From positions 58,155,999 through 58,219,998 of the forward strand of contig OY723403.1 in NCBI GenBank assembly GCA_963210345.1: a stretch of DNA of 64,000 nucleotides. Reading direction: 5' to 3'. Each line of letters starts with the position of its first letter. Positions within the stretch are counted from its first letter, which is position 1. Position numbers and translations under genes: made by a program. Source of the DNA: Inga oerstediana. Taxonomy: Eukaryota > Streptophyta > Magnoliopsida > Fabales > Fabaceae. Of this stretch, positions 34,040-45,018 are shown piece by piece. The notes beneath the pieces were generated by a model. That model did no database searches. It was not told where the DNA came from and saw nothing but the letters and a program-made list of their open reading frames with translations.

Positions 34040-34870
34040 GACTTGATATATTCTGGCTTGTTGCATTCAAAGTAGAGGATTGGATCATTTTCTTTTTTCT
34101 GGCACTTAGACCTCCTTTTTGGAACTTCCTGAATACTTGGTCCTTGTGATAGAATTTCTTGAATCTTCTTACAATCATTCCCATTTCTTCATCTTCAACT
34201 TCTTGTTCTTCTATTAGTTCCTTTTCTTTGATAGCATTAAGAGCAAGTCCTATCTTCTTCTTTTCATCCATTTTGGTTAGTTATTTTATGAATTTCAACT
34301 TCCCTTCATACTCGGAGAGGTTTATAAATAGGGCTACTACTGACTTTATAGATTCACCCTTGGCTTCCTTTATGACCGTGACTTTAGCTTCGCATTCACT
34401 TGTCAGAATGTTGAGAATTTTTTTCACTTGGGATCTTTGAACATGTGTTTTACTAAAAGGACAAAGTTGATTGATAAGATGTGTGTATCTCAGCTTAAAC
34501 TCTGAGATGCTTCTCCAACCTTCATTTTGAACTGTTCATAGTCAGTGATGAGAGTATTGACCTTGTTTTCTTTGATTATGGATATTCCTTCATGAGCTCT
34601 TTCAAGAGCCTCTTACATATCTATTATCATCGAACTTGAAGATAACTTTAAAATACTCTTTCTTACTCAAGGCACTCTGAATAATCAGGATTGCCTTGTA
34701 GTTAAGAGTTATCGGTTTCTTATCACTATCATCGAACTTATCTGCTATCTTTAAAACCATTCTTTCTCCTTCTTTTTTCATTAGAACATAGTCTCCATCT
34801 TGTAGGACTTGCTAGAGACCATATTCATTTATGTAGGGCTCTTGGTGCCTCAGTACAAGCTAGTTCTTTT
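34040..34870 (-). pseudogene. gag: Copia gag remnant (UBN2-type), minus strand
   Basis: Read on the minus strand from about 34,870, the pieces follow the order of the UBN2 gag domain of plant copia elements: a segment with LNYKAILIIQSAL (near 34,690), AHEGISIIKE (near 34,580), a middle part ending ECEAKVTVIKEAK (near 34,390) and a 3' piece open from 34,271 to 34,020 with EDEEMGMIVRRFKKF. Frames change at least twice and no zinc knuckle or pol follows, because the gypsy LTR ending at 33,950 adjoins. The gag at 61,875-63,049 is a related but distinct copy. Confidence 0.7.
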
Positions 34871-34879
34871 TCAAAGAAC

Positions 34880-36420
34880 ACTCACTCCCCCTTACATTTG
34901 GCAATCAATACCCACTTAAGATCCCACTAGCTTGAGTATCTCAGATGAAATAAATGCTTAAGTATATCCTTTCATAAAAGTGAGTGAATAATCATTGAAG
35001 TATAAATTCACAAAGAGAGCTTTTGAGACTTAGTAAAATAAATGTAACAGTAAATGCACAGTTTAGTTTGTTGCTCCATCTTCATTGCTCTTTTATTTAT
35101 AGCCTGAGAATGTTTGAAGACTGTTGCTTTTTTATTATAGTCGTTAGAGTATATGGTCTTTGCTTTTATCTATTGAGAAAATCATATTGTTCTTTATGTC
35201 CTTGAATTTATCTATTGAGAGCAGAGAGAATGTGAAGTATTTGAACTCCAGTGCATTAATGTTTTGGCATAAAAGTCCTTTTTTGCTAATCTTCGTTTAA
35301 TTCATGATTAATTACTTGTAATATTATTGAATTCTAGTATAATGAAGTATTAGATCAATTAAAAGCAAATACAACAAGTTTAAGAGAGATTTGAAAGAGT
35401 ATCAAGCTTTTGATATGTTGCTCTATTTTCTAAAGAAGTATCACTCGAGTAGTCACTTGAGTGATCTTCACTTAGCCATTTGAAAACAAAACATATCACT
35501 AGATGATTCACCGTGGTTATCTGCCAGTCATGCTCTTTTTACACTTCACTCAAGTGATCCAACCTTAGAATATTTTTTAGAAAAGCTAAGCACTACCTAG
35601 TCGTTATAGTGCTATACTAGTGATACTTGTTTTAAATATCACTTGAGTGATCTTCTCTTAGAAACTTTGTTGGTAAATTGATCACTAGGACAAATCTATG
35701 TGGTGTTATGATCATGATGAGAAATTTTGTTATCACTTGAGTGGTCACCATAGTGACCTTCTCTATGAAATAATTTTGGAAAACTGATCACTATGAAGTA
35801 TCACTATGGTGACGTGATAGTGATGAGAATTTTCACATCACTTGAATAGTCAGCATTGTAATCTTCTATTTGTAATATTTTTTAGAAAACTAATTCACTT
35901 TGAAGTATCATTGTGGTAAAGTGATAGTGATGAGAATTTTATCACATCACCCGAGTGATCACCATAGTGATCTCTTAGAAACTTTTTAGGAAATCTGATC
36001 ACTAAGTGATTCACTATGTTGATTTGATAGTGATGTAATTTGTAGCTTATCACTCGAGTGTCACCATAATGATCATGGTTTATCACTACTAGTGATCACT
36101 ATGGAGATAAATTAATTTTTGCAAGACCACTTCATCACTGCTGTAGATATAAGTTCACAAGCTTTTGTCACATCACTCGAGTAGTCAATATAATGGTCAT
36201 CACTTATCACTACTAATGATCACCTTGGTGATGATATTTGTCTTATTATAAACATTTTTAGCCATAGTACCTCTTTCAAAACACTTTCTTAAATATTCTT
36301 AAGCTTTGTTATTATTAAAACATTGGCTCTAACAATTTTTACCTTAGTCATACATCATGTCTTTCTAGAAAACATATTGATGTGTTCCCTGTGGCTAACT
36401 AAATAAGTTTTGATTTCCAA
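34880..36420 (-). mobile_element. SIRE/Maximus-like copia LTR fragment, minus orientation
   Basis: Sequence order and short phrases (for example ATGAAGTATTAGA at 35,343 versus ATGAAGTGTTAGA at 63,832) follow the LTR at the right edge of the window, and both carry the CACTCGAGTG word. It lies directly upstream, in element orientation, of the gag remnant, as a 5' LTR should. The primer site between them is lost. Ends are not defined. Confidence 0.5.
35445..36240. repeat. About eight diverged tandem units opening with ATCACTCGAGTRGTC
   Basis: Unit starts are near 35,445, 35,548, 35,639, 35,733, 35,839, 35,946, 36,050 and 36,173, giving lengths of about 91-123 bp. Most open with a form of ATCACTCGAGTGATC and many contain ACTGATCACTA and GATAGTGATGAGAA later in the unit. 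Further palindromes lie inside, such as ATCACTA-C-TAGTGAT at 36,082-36,096. Confidence 0.8.
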
Positions 36421-37859
36421 TTAAAATGGCTAATTCAGCTTCCTAAAGAACTGATAATGCCCTTAGTTCTGAGAGTACCTCTACTTCCGATAATATTCCC
36501 AATGACTTTGATGTCGTCCCTACACCACCCATAAATAACACCCAATAAGAGGTGTTAGAATGACTGTAGGATATTGTAAAGAGGGGCCGTTACGCCTTGA
36601 ATTTTGTGAACAAAGTAAATTATTTGGAGAGAAGATTTTACATGACATGGAATAATGATAGTTAACCTCTTGAACCATCATACTTTATCAGCTACATCAG
36701 CTTAACAATAAGTGCAATATTCTTAATTTTAGGCCCATAAGCTTGGGAATAAGTCTAAGTCAAGAAGACTACTAAGCCTAGTTTGGTAAGAGTTACAATG
36801 ATAAAATGATTTTTATGGAACTATATGATTCAGCCCTTTTGGTTGAGAGTGAGTGTCCAAATTATATTAGGCATATAAGTTGTTGAATAAAGGATGCCAA
36901 TATATGGGCACTTTGGCATACTTGGCATCATTTTTTTGGCACCAAGAGGCATATGTGGCAACATTTAGGTCTCATATGTTTGAAAAAGCTTTTGAGTTGT
37001 TGTAATGAGAAGTGGCCATGTATGTGCGGTTAGATGAAAGTTATCAATGTTTGTGTATACTCGATATGCCATAAGACACATAGGCTCATATGTGGTAGCT
37101 TTTAAGGTATGTGGCACCATCTTATGCTACACAGGCACATATGTGGCGCATTTTTGAAGAAATAGACATATATGGCTAATCAGTTGGATAAAATATGCTG
37201 GTGTAGTACACATATAACATTTTCTGGGTAGGTACATATACCCTACATTTTTAAAGAGATACTAGCTTGGTGTTAGATGTTTGGGACACTTAGGCATGTA
37301 AATGGTGAAATCATGAGACACAGGGGACATATGGCATCCTCCAGGCAGCCTTTAGGATACATGGCAACAATCAGGGGAAGGAGTGACACATGTTGCAAAA
37401 ACGAGTGACTCTATATCAAAAAGTAGCTTTATTAAAGTAGTTTTATCAAAGTATCTTTTGACTTTCTCCCCTAATTAACCAATCATTTGAAAACACCTAT
37501 TTTGGACATCTGATATAGGTGAAAAAGCCAGTGCAACCTACCGGTCTCTGGTCCAGCTATATACCCAATTTTTCAAAACACTGCTCAGAAAGTTAGATGA
37601 ATTCATCAGAATTTATTTCCCCTGACTAATGAATTCATCTAACTATGTCAGAGAGGAAAGGAAGCTATATTTTGGGAGGTTCACTAGGTACCTTACAATG
37701 TAAAGTAATAATATTCAGTACACATGATCGCCTGTTACCTTATATTTTCCAAAAGAGCACCTAGCACCCTGGATTTTTAAGCTTGTGACAAATGTCACTA
37801 AAGCATTTTCCTATACATCCAAGGGTTATTAATTTTGTGCGGCCCTCAAAATATAGAGA
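36421..37859. other. Unassigned repeat-like stretch
   Basis: No convincing gene. A weak plus-strand reading starts at ATG 36,427 and is Ser/Thr-rich with several stops, and I do not recognise it. From 36,900 to 37,400 words of the type CACATATGTGGC recur about eight times. An exact 16-bp inverted repeat with a 22-nt loop lies at 37,591-37,644. The end of the stretch runs into a worn gypsy LTR. Confidence 0.5.
37591..37644. repeat. Exact 16-bp inverted repeat
   Basis: AGTTAGATGAATTCAT (37,591-37,606) and its exact reverse complement (37,629-37,644) flank 22 bases. Each arm contains GAATTC. The flanks CTCAG and GTCAGAG pair partly further out. Confidence 0.95.
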
Positions 37860-39203
37860 AAAAAATTAGAAATATCTAAGAGAAAAAGAAAGAAGAGAGA
37901 AGTTTTCTTGTGCTTGGTTCTACAGCCGATTCAAATCTTGAAATCACATTTCTAACCTCTGAAGCCTTCAATAATCTTCTTATAATCATCAAAAGATATA
38001 TTTCTACAGTTTTGGATTTTTTATTAGAGGTTATTACTGTCATCTTGTTAGTAGATGTACTGCCAAAATCAAGAACCGAATGGATAATCGTGTAGAGGTA
38101 ATCGTAAGCTTCGATTTGAGTATAACATTTTGATGTTTTGCTGAATATTTTTGAAGTTATAAGACCCTAGGGTTTCATCCAAGAGGGTGAGCAATAATAT
38201 GTGTTTGATGATGGATATGATGTTAATTGAGGTTTAATTATGGTTAAGAATATGTTTTGAGATTGGAATTGCAAGAACACTTGTTTTGCAAATTTAGGTT
38301 AAAATTCGGCTTGCTCTAGTTCTTAGGGTTGGAGCTAGATTTTGATGAATTTGAAGTTAGAAATGAATTATATTGCTAAAATTGTGTAGGGATATCATGT
38401 GGTTATGATTTTTGGATGATTGGTTAGAAAATCCTAATTTTGAAATTTAAAGTGTTGTTGTAGAATTTGCTAGATTCATGGCAATCTAATTGTGAGATGT
38501 TTTATAGAAATCAAACCTTATCAAATGATCATTATATGTTTTAGGTGGAAAGCAGACATCTTAAGCTTTAAATTGATATATAATATGTGTAATTTAGGTT
38601 TGTAAATTATGAGTTATGATCTGCCAAATTTTAGGCATTAAATCTAGAATGAATCATAAGGAAGTGGTGATATTTGAGGAGTTCTAACTTTTGGGCCTAT
38701 ATGAATGATTGAAGCTCTGTTTCTATTGATGTTATGGCTATATATATGAGATTTGAAGCATTGAACATGCAAATATGTCATTATGTGAGCATGAATTTAG
38801 ATGCACAAGGCATTTATTTTGCATGCATAATTGATATTGGTTGCTATTGAGATTCTCCGGAATCTCACTCTCCCTCGCCCAACCATATAGGTATATTGAG
38901 TAGACAGGTAGAGTGCTTGAAGATATGCTGAAGGAAAATATGATGGTGAACTAAAGATTAAATATGGCAATATGCTATGTATAAATTATTGCATGTTTGA
39001 TAAAGTATATAAGCATGCTATACATAATGTACGTATGTATACAAGGATAAATGTGCGCAACTATGCATGTTGAGAAGTTGAGAATGGAAAGGTAAATGTG
39101 CATGTTTTAATTTGGTGCCGTAATTATTGTTTCACCTAAGCTATAATAATAACGATAGCTCCTCCGAATGTGTAATGATGGGACATAAAGTAAGGTGTTA
39201 CTG
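37860..39203 (+). mobile_element. Worn gypsy LTR fragment, plus orientation
   Basis: It carries the family block GAATCTCACTCTCCC (38,860) followed by CCAACCATATAGGTATA, and ends near 39,203 in AAGTAAGGTGTTACT, aligning with the end of the gypsy D 5' LTR. No TG start and no primer site follow. Confidence 0.65.
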
Positions 39204-39659
39204 CAAGGACCAACGTTCCTATCACGGCGGGTATAGGGAGATTATGTAGGCATTATTTGGGACAATATCAAGGTAAGGTATATATGTCTGATAATTACTT
39301 TCTATGTACTTGTAAAAACTGTTAACTTGAATTGTGTGCTTTGTACTCTGTATATCATGTAGATAGAAATTACATGAGGGACTTTGTCATCAAGAAGGCT
39401 GGCAATTCACTAGGCACATTCAGTTATACATTGATGAAGGTGTATTTATAGAATCCTGATGGGCTGATGAGACAAAATTTCCTATGGATCTTTGGTCCAC
39501 CATCAAATTGGATGAATATAGAAATTTTGTCATCTCACATTATGACCTAGCATTCCAAGTAATTGTTATTCACAATTAATAAGACCTATATGGATCTGTT
39601 TAATATTAACTTGAATGTTGTGTGCTTTCATAAGATTTAAGCTAGGTGAATGGGAAGAA
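39204..39659 (+). pseudogene. Possible plant transposase (TnpA/PTTA-like) exon remnant
   Basis: Between intron-like flanks, about 39,362-39,560 reads as a short protein with KKAGNSLGTFSYTLMKVYL followed, after a stop, by NPDG and PPSNW and, after a frame change, FVISHYDLAF. The pattern resembles the part of plant Transposase_24-type proteins before the core. The gypsy D LTR begins at 39,660 and cuts it off. The identification rests on a few motifs only. Confidence 0.35.
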
Positions 39660-40239
39660 TGTAATACCCCAAATTTTGGGACTAGAGGCGAGAGAATAAG
39701 ACTGAATAAAGTAGACTAATAAGACTCTTTTAGTAAGGGTCCCAAGGATTAATAAGAAGTAGAATGACTCTTAAAAATCGTACTCAGAGTAAAGTTTGAA
39801 TTTTGGTGCGAATTAGTTGAAATAAAGTACTTAATTCCTTTAAAATGTGTCAGAATAACATAGAACCTAATTCAAATCCAAAGTAAAAGGGAAATGGTGT
39901 CTATAAAGAAATAAGAAAGAGAAAGAAAAGAACTAATGGCACAAGAAATAAAGTTGCCATAATCATGGGCAAAAGAGACAAATCCCACTTAATCTTGAGG
40001 ATAGAATTAGAAGACAAAATGAAGGGCTAGGATTTGCTCTTGGAAAGTAAGAGCAATCATGAGAGTTGAAAAGCAAATCAACTCCCTCCCTTAGGACAAA
40101 AAATGTCCAAGCATAAAAGAGAAGGAAAAAATAAAAGTTTGGTCAATAAATCCTCACACTTTTGAGCTAAGATATAAAGGAAGCAATAAGAGCTTTTTGG
40201 TTAACATTTCAACTCCTTTTGAATACTAAGGACATCCAA

Positions 40240-40280
<41 letters not shown>

Positions 40281-42458
40281 GAATGCCCATTTAACCAAAC
40301 CACTCTTGGTTTATTAACTATGCTTTCCAGAAGCCACAAATTGATGACACTTAGACTCTTCTTGCTTCCCTAGACAAAATATTGGCCAAGTGAATTAAAG
40401 AGGGCTGAAGTGGATTAATTAGATCATATTTCACTCTCCTTCACACTTATCTTGGATGACTAAGAGAGAGGAAAGAAGAGAAAAGATTAAAGCTTTTGAC
40501 AAGTGTCAACCTAAGGTTCCATCTTAAAAAGTAACATTGCAAGGGATTTATCCATTTCATCATGATGCCATAAGCAATATTAACCATCCATTCCCTTAGA
40601 TATTTTGTCCAGCTTGATTAAATGGGCAAAAAATTGGTTAAAATATTAGAAATTGAAAGTAGAGAGAAGTTGGAGAAAGTTGAAGAACATGAAAGAATGT
40701 AAGGACTTCATCTTGATTTTTTACATTCCAAATCTCCTTTCTTGATCAAACACTATTCATAAATAGTGTTCTCCTCATCATAAGCTTTAAATCTATGGTT
40801 TTAGTTTGTTGAGGAGAGATGTTTTGAGCCATCTTGCAAGAACCAAAGTTGGAAAAGCAAAGAATAAAGCTTAAAGGAAGCGAGAGGTGAAGAAGAGCTT
40901 CATTTTGAGCTATGTATTGTGTGATTTGGTTGACTTTTATGGTTGGTCGTTGCTACCTATCTTTTTAGTTGAAAGGTTTATTTTTAGGTTTTTTAATGGT
41001 TTGGTCTTATAAATGGTTTTACTTGGTGCCAAATGATGATTTAAAGGAAGATAAGTGATTAAAACTTAAAACTTGTGATTTTTGGTCATAAGAGACCATT
41101 TTCATCCAAAAGGCAGAACTGAGATTTGGTGTTTGATTTTGGTATTTTTGAGGGTTCCATTGGATTCTACATGAAAAACCTTGTGGACATAGCCTTTGGT
41201 CCCAAATTTAGAAGGACTGGATTAAAAATCTTAAAATTGGAACTTTAAGACACTAAGCTCAACACTGTTAGATTTGAGGCAGTAAGGTTGTGACATGTTT
41301 TTTATTAACCAAACGAAGTATGATGCTCATGAAAATTTCTAGATTCAAATTAGACATCCCAATCTTTAATTGATATAAGGAATGTGAAATTTGGATAAGT
41401 AAACAAAAATTTATGATTTGATGAAGTTAAGCATTACTTCTGGAAAGACATTTGTGGCAGTGGAGATTAATTGTGAAGTATGGGTTTTTGTACATGAAAT
41501 TGGTAGAAGTGGATATTTGTCTCTTAAAGTAGACTTAACAAGGTCACATATGGCTTCGAACCTCCCCATTTAGATTTTTTTAGACTAAGTTATGAGTTTT
41601 TAAAGTTGATAAGCAAAACTGGTAGATTGGGTCAAACCTACGAAATTATGGCAATTAAAGTAATTTGGGTCAATATGGCCCCAAATATAAGAGACATGTC
41701 CTAAAGGCCTATATAGCTACATTGGACATTCATTTGTCATTGCTCTAATGTTTAGTTATATACCTAGAGGCATGAGAAGTCAAGAAAGAAGAAGAATGGA
41801 AGAATTTTGAAGAAGCCTCAGTGGTTAAAAGAAAAGGGGACAAGAAGAGGACACAAGTCAAAAAGGTAGTAAACTTACTTGTATATTTTTTATGTGTATT
41901 GATTTATTGTATTACTTTGCTTGATTATGTGAAGCATGTATGAATGAATAAAGCTCTATTTCTATTTTTACTGTGGCCATAAGTATGTTGCATGAAACAT
42001 TGAGCTTGCAGAATATCATTATGTGAACTTGAGTCTATGTAAGGCAAGCATATCATGCACTAGCATTCATCTTACATGTATTATCTATGTTTGCTATTGT
42101 GATTTCTCTGAATCTCACCCCCACCAGCCATATAGGTATGGGAATACGATAGAGACAACTACTTGAAGAAGAACCAAAATGAAAGAAGTTGAAGAATTAA
42201 AGTCTCCAAGTGTATTTATTTTTACTCTTTGTAAAGCTTACACACTTGACGAATACGTATGAATAAGAAAGTATGAAAATACATATTGGAATTAAACGGT
42301 AATAGAGATTACAAACTAAAAGTAAGAGCGGAGAAGTATAACTACTTTTGATATATGAACATGGTAAGAATAATAACTCAATAGCCGGAAATAAATAATT
42401 AATTAAAGAATAATGCTTCCGTATACGTAATAAAGGGGTATGTAAGATGAGTGTTACA
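39660..42458 (+). repeat. Gypsy D 5' LTR
   Basis: A 2,799-bp LTR, TGTAATACCCC to GTGTTACA, followed by a primer site. It contains a (GA)16 run at 40,244-40,275 that is much shorter in the 3' LTR (about 51,830-51,845). Confidence 0.9.
40244..40275 (+). repeat. (GA)16 microsatellite
   Basis: Sixteen uninterrupted GA units inside the gypsy D 5' LTR. Confidence 0.98.
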
Positions 42459-42463
42459 TTTTT

Positions 42464-42475
42464 TGTATCAGAGCA
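42464..42475 (+). other. Gypsy D primer binding site
   Basis: TGTATCAGAGCA matches the initiator-Met primer core (TGGTATCAGAGC) with one G missing, six bases after the LTR. Confidence 0.8.
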
Positions 42476-43523
42476 GAGATTGTAGCATTAGGCTAATGTT
42501 CTCTTTTACTGAGAATAGGTATATCAATACATTATTAGTGATCCCATGACCAGAATGAATTATGGGTGAGAGATAAACCCAGAAAAATAGAATTTCCCTA
42601 ACCACTACTTGGTAGGCTAGTATAAAGGAAGGGGTAGAGCTGTATATAGAGAATGAAATGGAGCATTAGTAATGTATACCCAGTAGGTAAGGGCAAGATC
42701 TCTAGAGAATTTGATGCTGAGTTGGCCTGTGACCTGGATTCCAATAGAACTTTGTGGTTAAGTGTGCACAGGCGAGAGTAATCCTTGGATGAGTGACCCC
42801 TTAGGAAGTACTTTAGAAATTTGAAACTTCTTGATTAAAGCTTGAGTGCCTTAAGATTTAAAAGATGGTTATTGTTAGGGATGCCATAATGATGTTAGAA
42901 TCAATATGGTGAATGTTGAGGATAGGCTTTAATCAGATCTAAGCTAAAACATTGTTTAGCTCAAAATGTGACTAAGGTTGCATTATGGTTTCGATACATG
43001 AAAGTATGAATCTTGTGATTAATGTTGTGTTGTCAGCAATGCTTTAGGAATATTTGAGGATATTGACTAAATGTTATGAGAATACAATAGAAGCTATGAA
43101 TCATCATGATCCAAGCATGCTTCTTGGGTAAGGTTGAGGTTCTAGAATTTGGCTGATGAACCTAAAAGTTGGATATTCATCCAGAGGGTTACTACCAGCT
43201 AAACAGTGACTTAAGAATCAAACAATAGTTGAATTGATCATTTAGGCATTTGAATTGACTTGAATGAATTAAGTTACTAGAACATGGTACAAATGGGAAT
43301 GAGCATCTTGAAGGTTGCTAGCGAATGGTCCAGTATGGGAAAGATCTTGATCATAGAATATTTCCTTAGAAAGAATGAATTAAAGCTTGTTCCCTGGTAG
43401 AATAAGGTGATAGAAAGAATGAATGAGGAAATAGTTCTTTCATGAACTAAGAGAAAGAATAAATCTACCTACCATTCCACTAACTTAAGCCTATACTAGG
43501 AGTCAATTGATGGATGGCAGACA
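42476..43523 (+). other. Gypsy D leader and lost gag region
   Basis: About 1 kb with no usable reading frame and many stops in all frames. Position says leader and gag, but I cannot align any gag motif. AGACA at 43,519-43,523 is the left target duplication of copia-2. Confidence 0.6.
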
Positions 43524-45018
43524 TGTTGGAAATTGTGCCCAAAGGACCAATCATTGTACTTTCAACATTATTAATTTAATGAAATTTCTCCATTATGTTA
43601 TCATATTATTTGCATGTTAACTGTGATAATTGTATCCTTGGATAATTCATAAAGATTGTTCTAAAATGTCCCTGGTCGGTCATCTATACGGGAGCAGAGA
43701 TGAAATAAGATCAGTATGACTTTGATAAGATACGGAGATACGATTCAAAGTCTTAGCCACTTGTAAGAGTACAAGGTGCTGGACCGACCCACTATGAGAA
43801 AGCTACATGGATCAAGTCATAAGCTTTTCTCATGTATAACCACATCATAATGCCCTTTGACTTGAGGTCATCATAGATTCCTACATGAGAGTTGCTAAGC
43901 TTTGAACTAGTCAAAAGTCACCTTTGACCGGGTGATGATAAAGGCTATAATCGGGCTTGGTGGTTTTTTATGCAAAGGAATATGAATGATCAAGATGGAA
44001 TTTGTCCCTCACATTAGTAGAGAGATATTACTGGGCCGCTCGATGAGTAAGCCTGAGAAATGTATGGCTATACTACAATAGAAAGGAGTTTCCATTTCTA
44101 TTGTCAGACTACTCAGAAATCGAGAAAGCAATGGTCTGGACTAAGAGGATGACATTATCCATGCCTCATCCTTGACCGATATATCATGTGACAAAAGGGA
44201 TGTGACATGGTTGTATGACAGGTTGCATCGTGTTAATGATCCTTATATGAATTGGATAGTCGTGATGTCTTGCAAGAGGCCGCTTGCGACTTGTAGGTTA
44301 ATACAGTTATTAGCCCACTGCCAACTTCATATGGGCCTACAGGGTCGAACACAAGAATGACCCAACACGAGATAATGTTTAACTAGGGTAGACGAATTTT
44401 ATATTTATATATATATATATATATGTAATATATAAAATTCATTAATAATATTATATAGATATGTATTTTCGAAATACATATTATATATATATATATATAT
44501 TATATGATATTATTATATTATGTTAGTTTTAAATTTACTTTATTAAGATAAATTAAATCTAATAACTAACATGATAGAGATATGGTTTTCAGATTTAATT
44601 TATGAAGATAACTTAAATCTAATGGCTCTTTATTTGGATTAAATAAATAGGCTAAATTAAAACTGTTGGACAGATTTAATTTAAACTGAATTTATTTAAT
44701 TAGCTCATCAAGATAATTAATAGTTAATTAATTTTGAAATTAATGATGATTAATTTTGAAATTTGAAAATAGCCCTCATATGTTATAAACTTAAAAATAG
44801 CTCTCATTAGAATTGAGAGACGCAAGGGAAACCCTAGGAGACATTAGAGGCGCTAGGACACAGTCTCGGTTGGAGAGCATTCGTGTGGATACCGGTAGAG
44901 GGAGCGGACCTGACGTGTTGGCTCCTAGAGATCGTGAAAACCTTGAACCATAAAAGGTATGAATCCTTCCAACTTGGTTTAAACACCGTTGATAGATCCT
45001 CGATTAGGATCAGTAAAA
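43524..45018 (+). repeat. Copia-2 5' LTR, end deleted
   Basis: This aligns with the copia-1 3' LTR. It stops after GGATCAGTAAAA, and the last 38 or so bases of the LTR plus the primer site are missing. The sequence resumes in the leader at ATCAATTCTGC. Confidence 0.9.

Noticed and set aside
33273..34046. Three plus-strand frames of 70-80 residues
   Set aside because: They lie antisense in the minus-oriented LTR, are Leu/Phe-rich by composition and match nothing I recognise.
34159..34440. Plus-strand Ser-rich frame
   Set aside because: It is the shadow of the minus-strand gag remnant, whose motifs are recognisable.
36427..36700. Possible gag-like start reading MANSAS with Ser/Thr-rich continuation
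   Set aside because: Several stops within 60 codons and no motif that ties it to a family; left as unassigned sequence.
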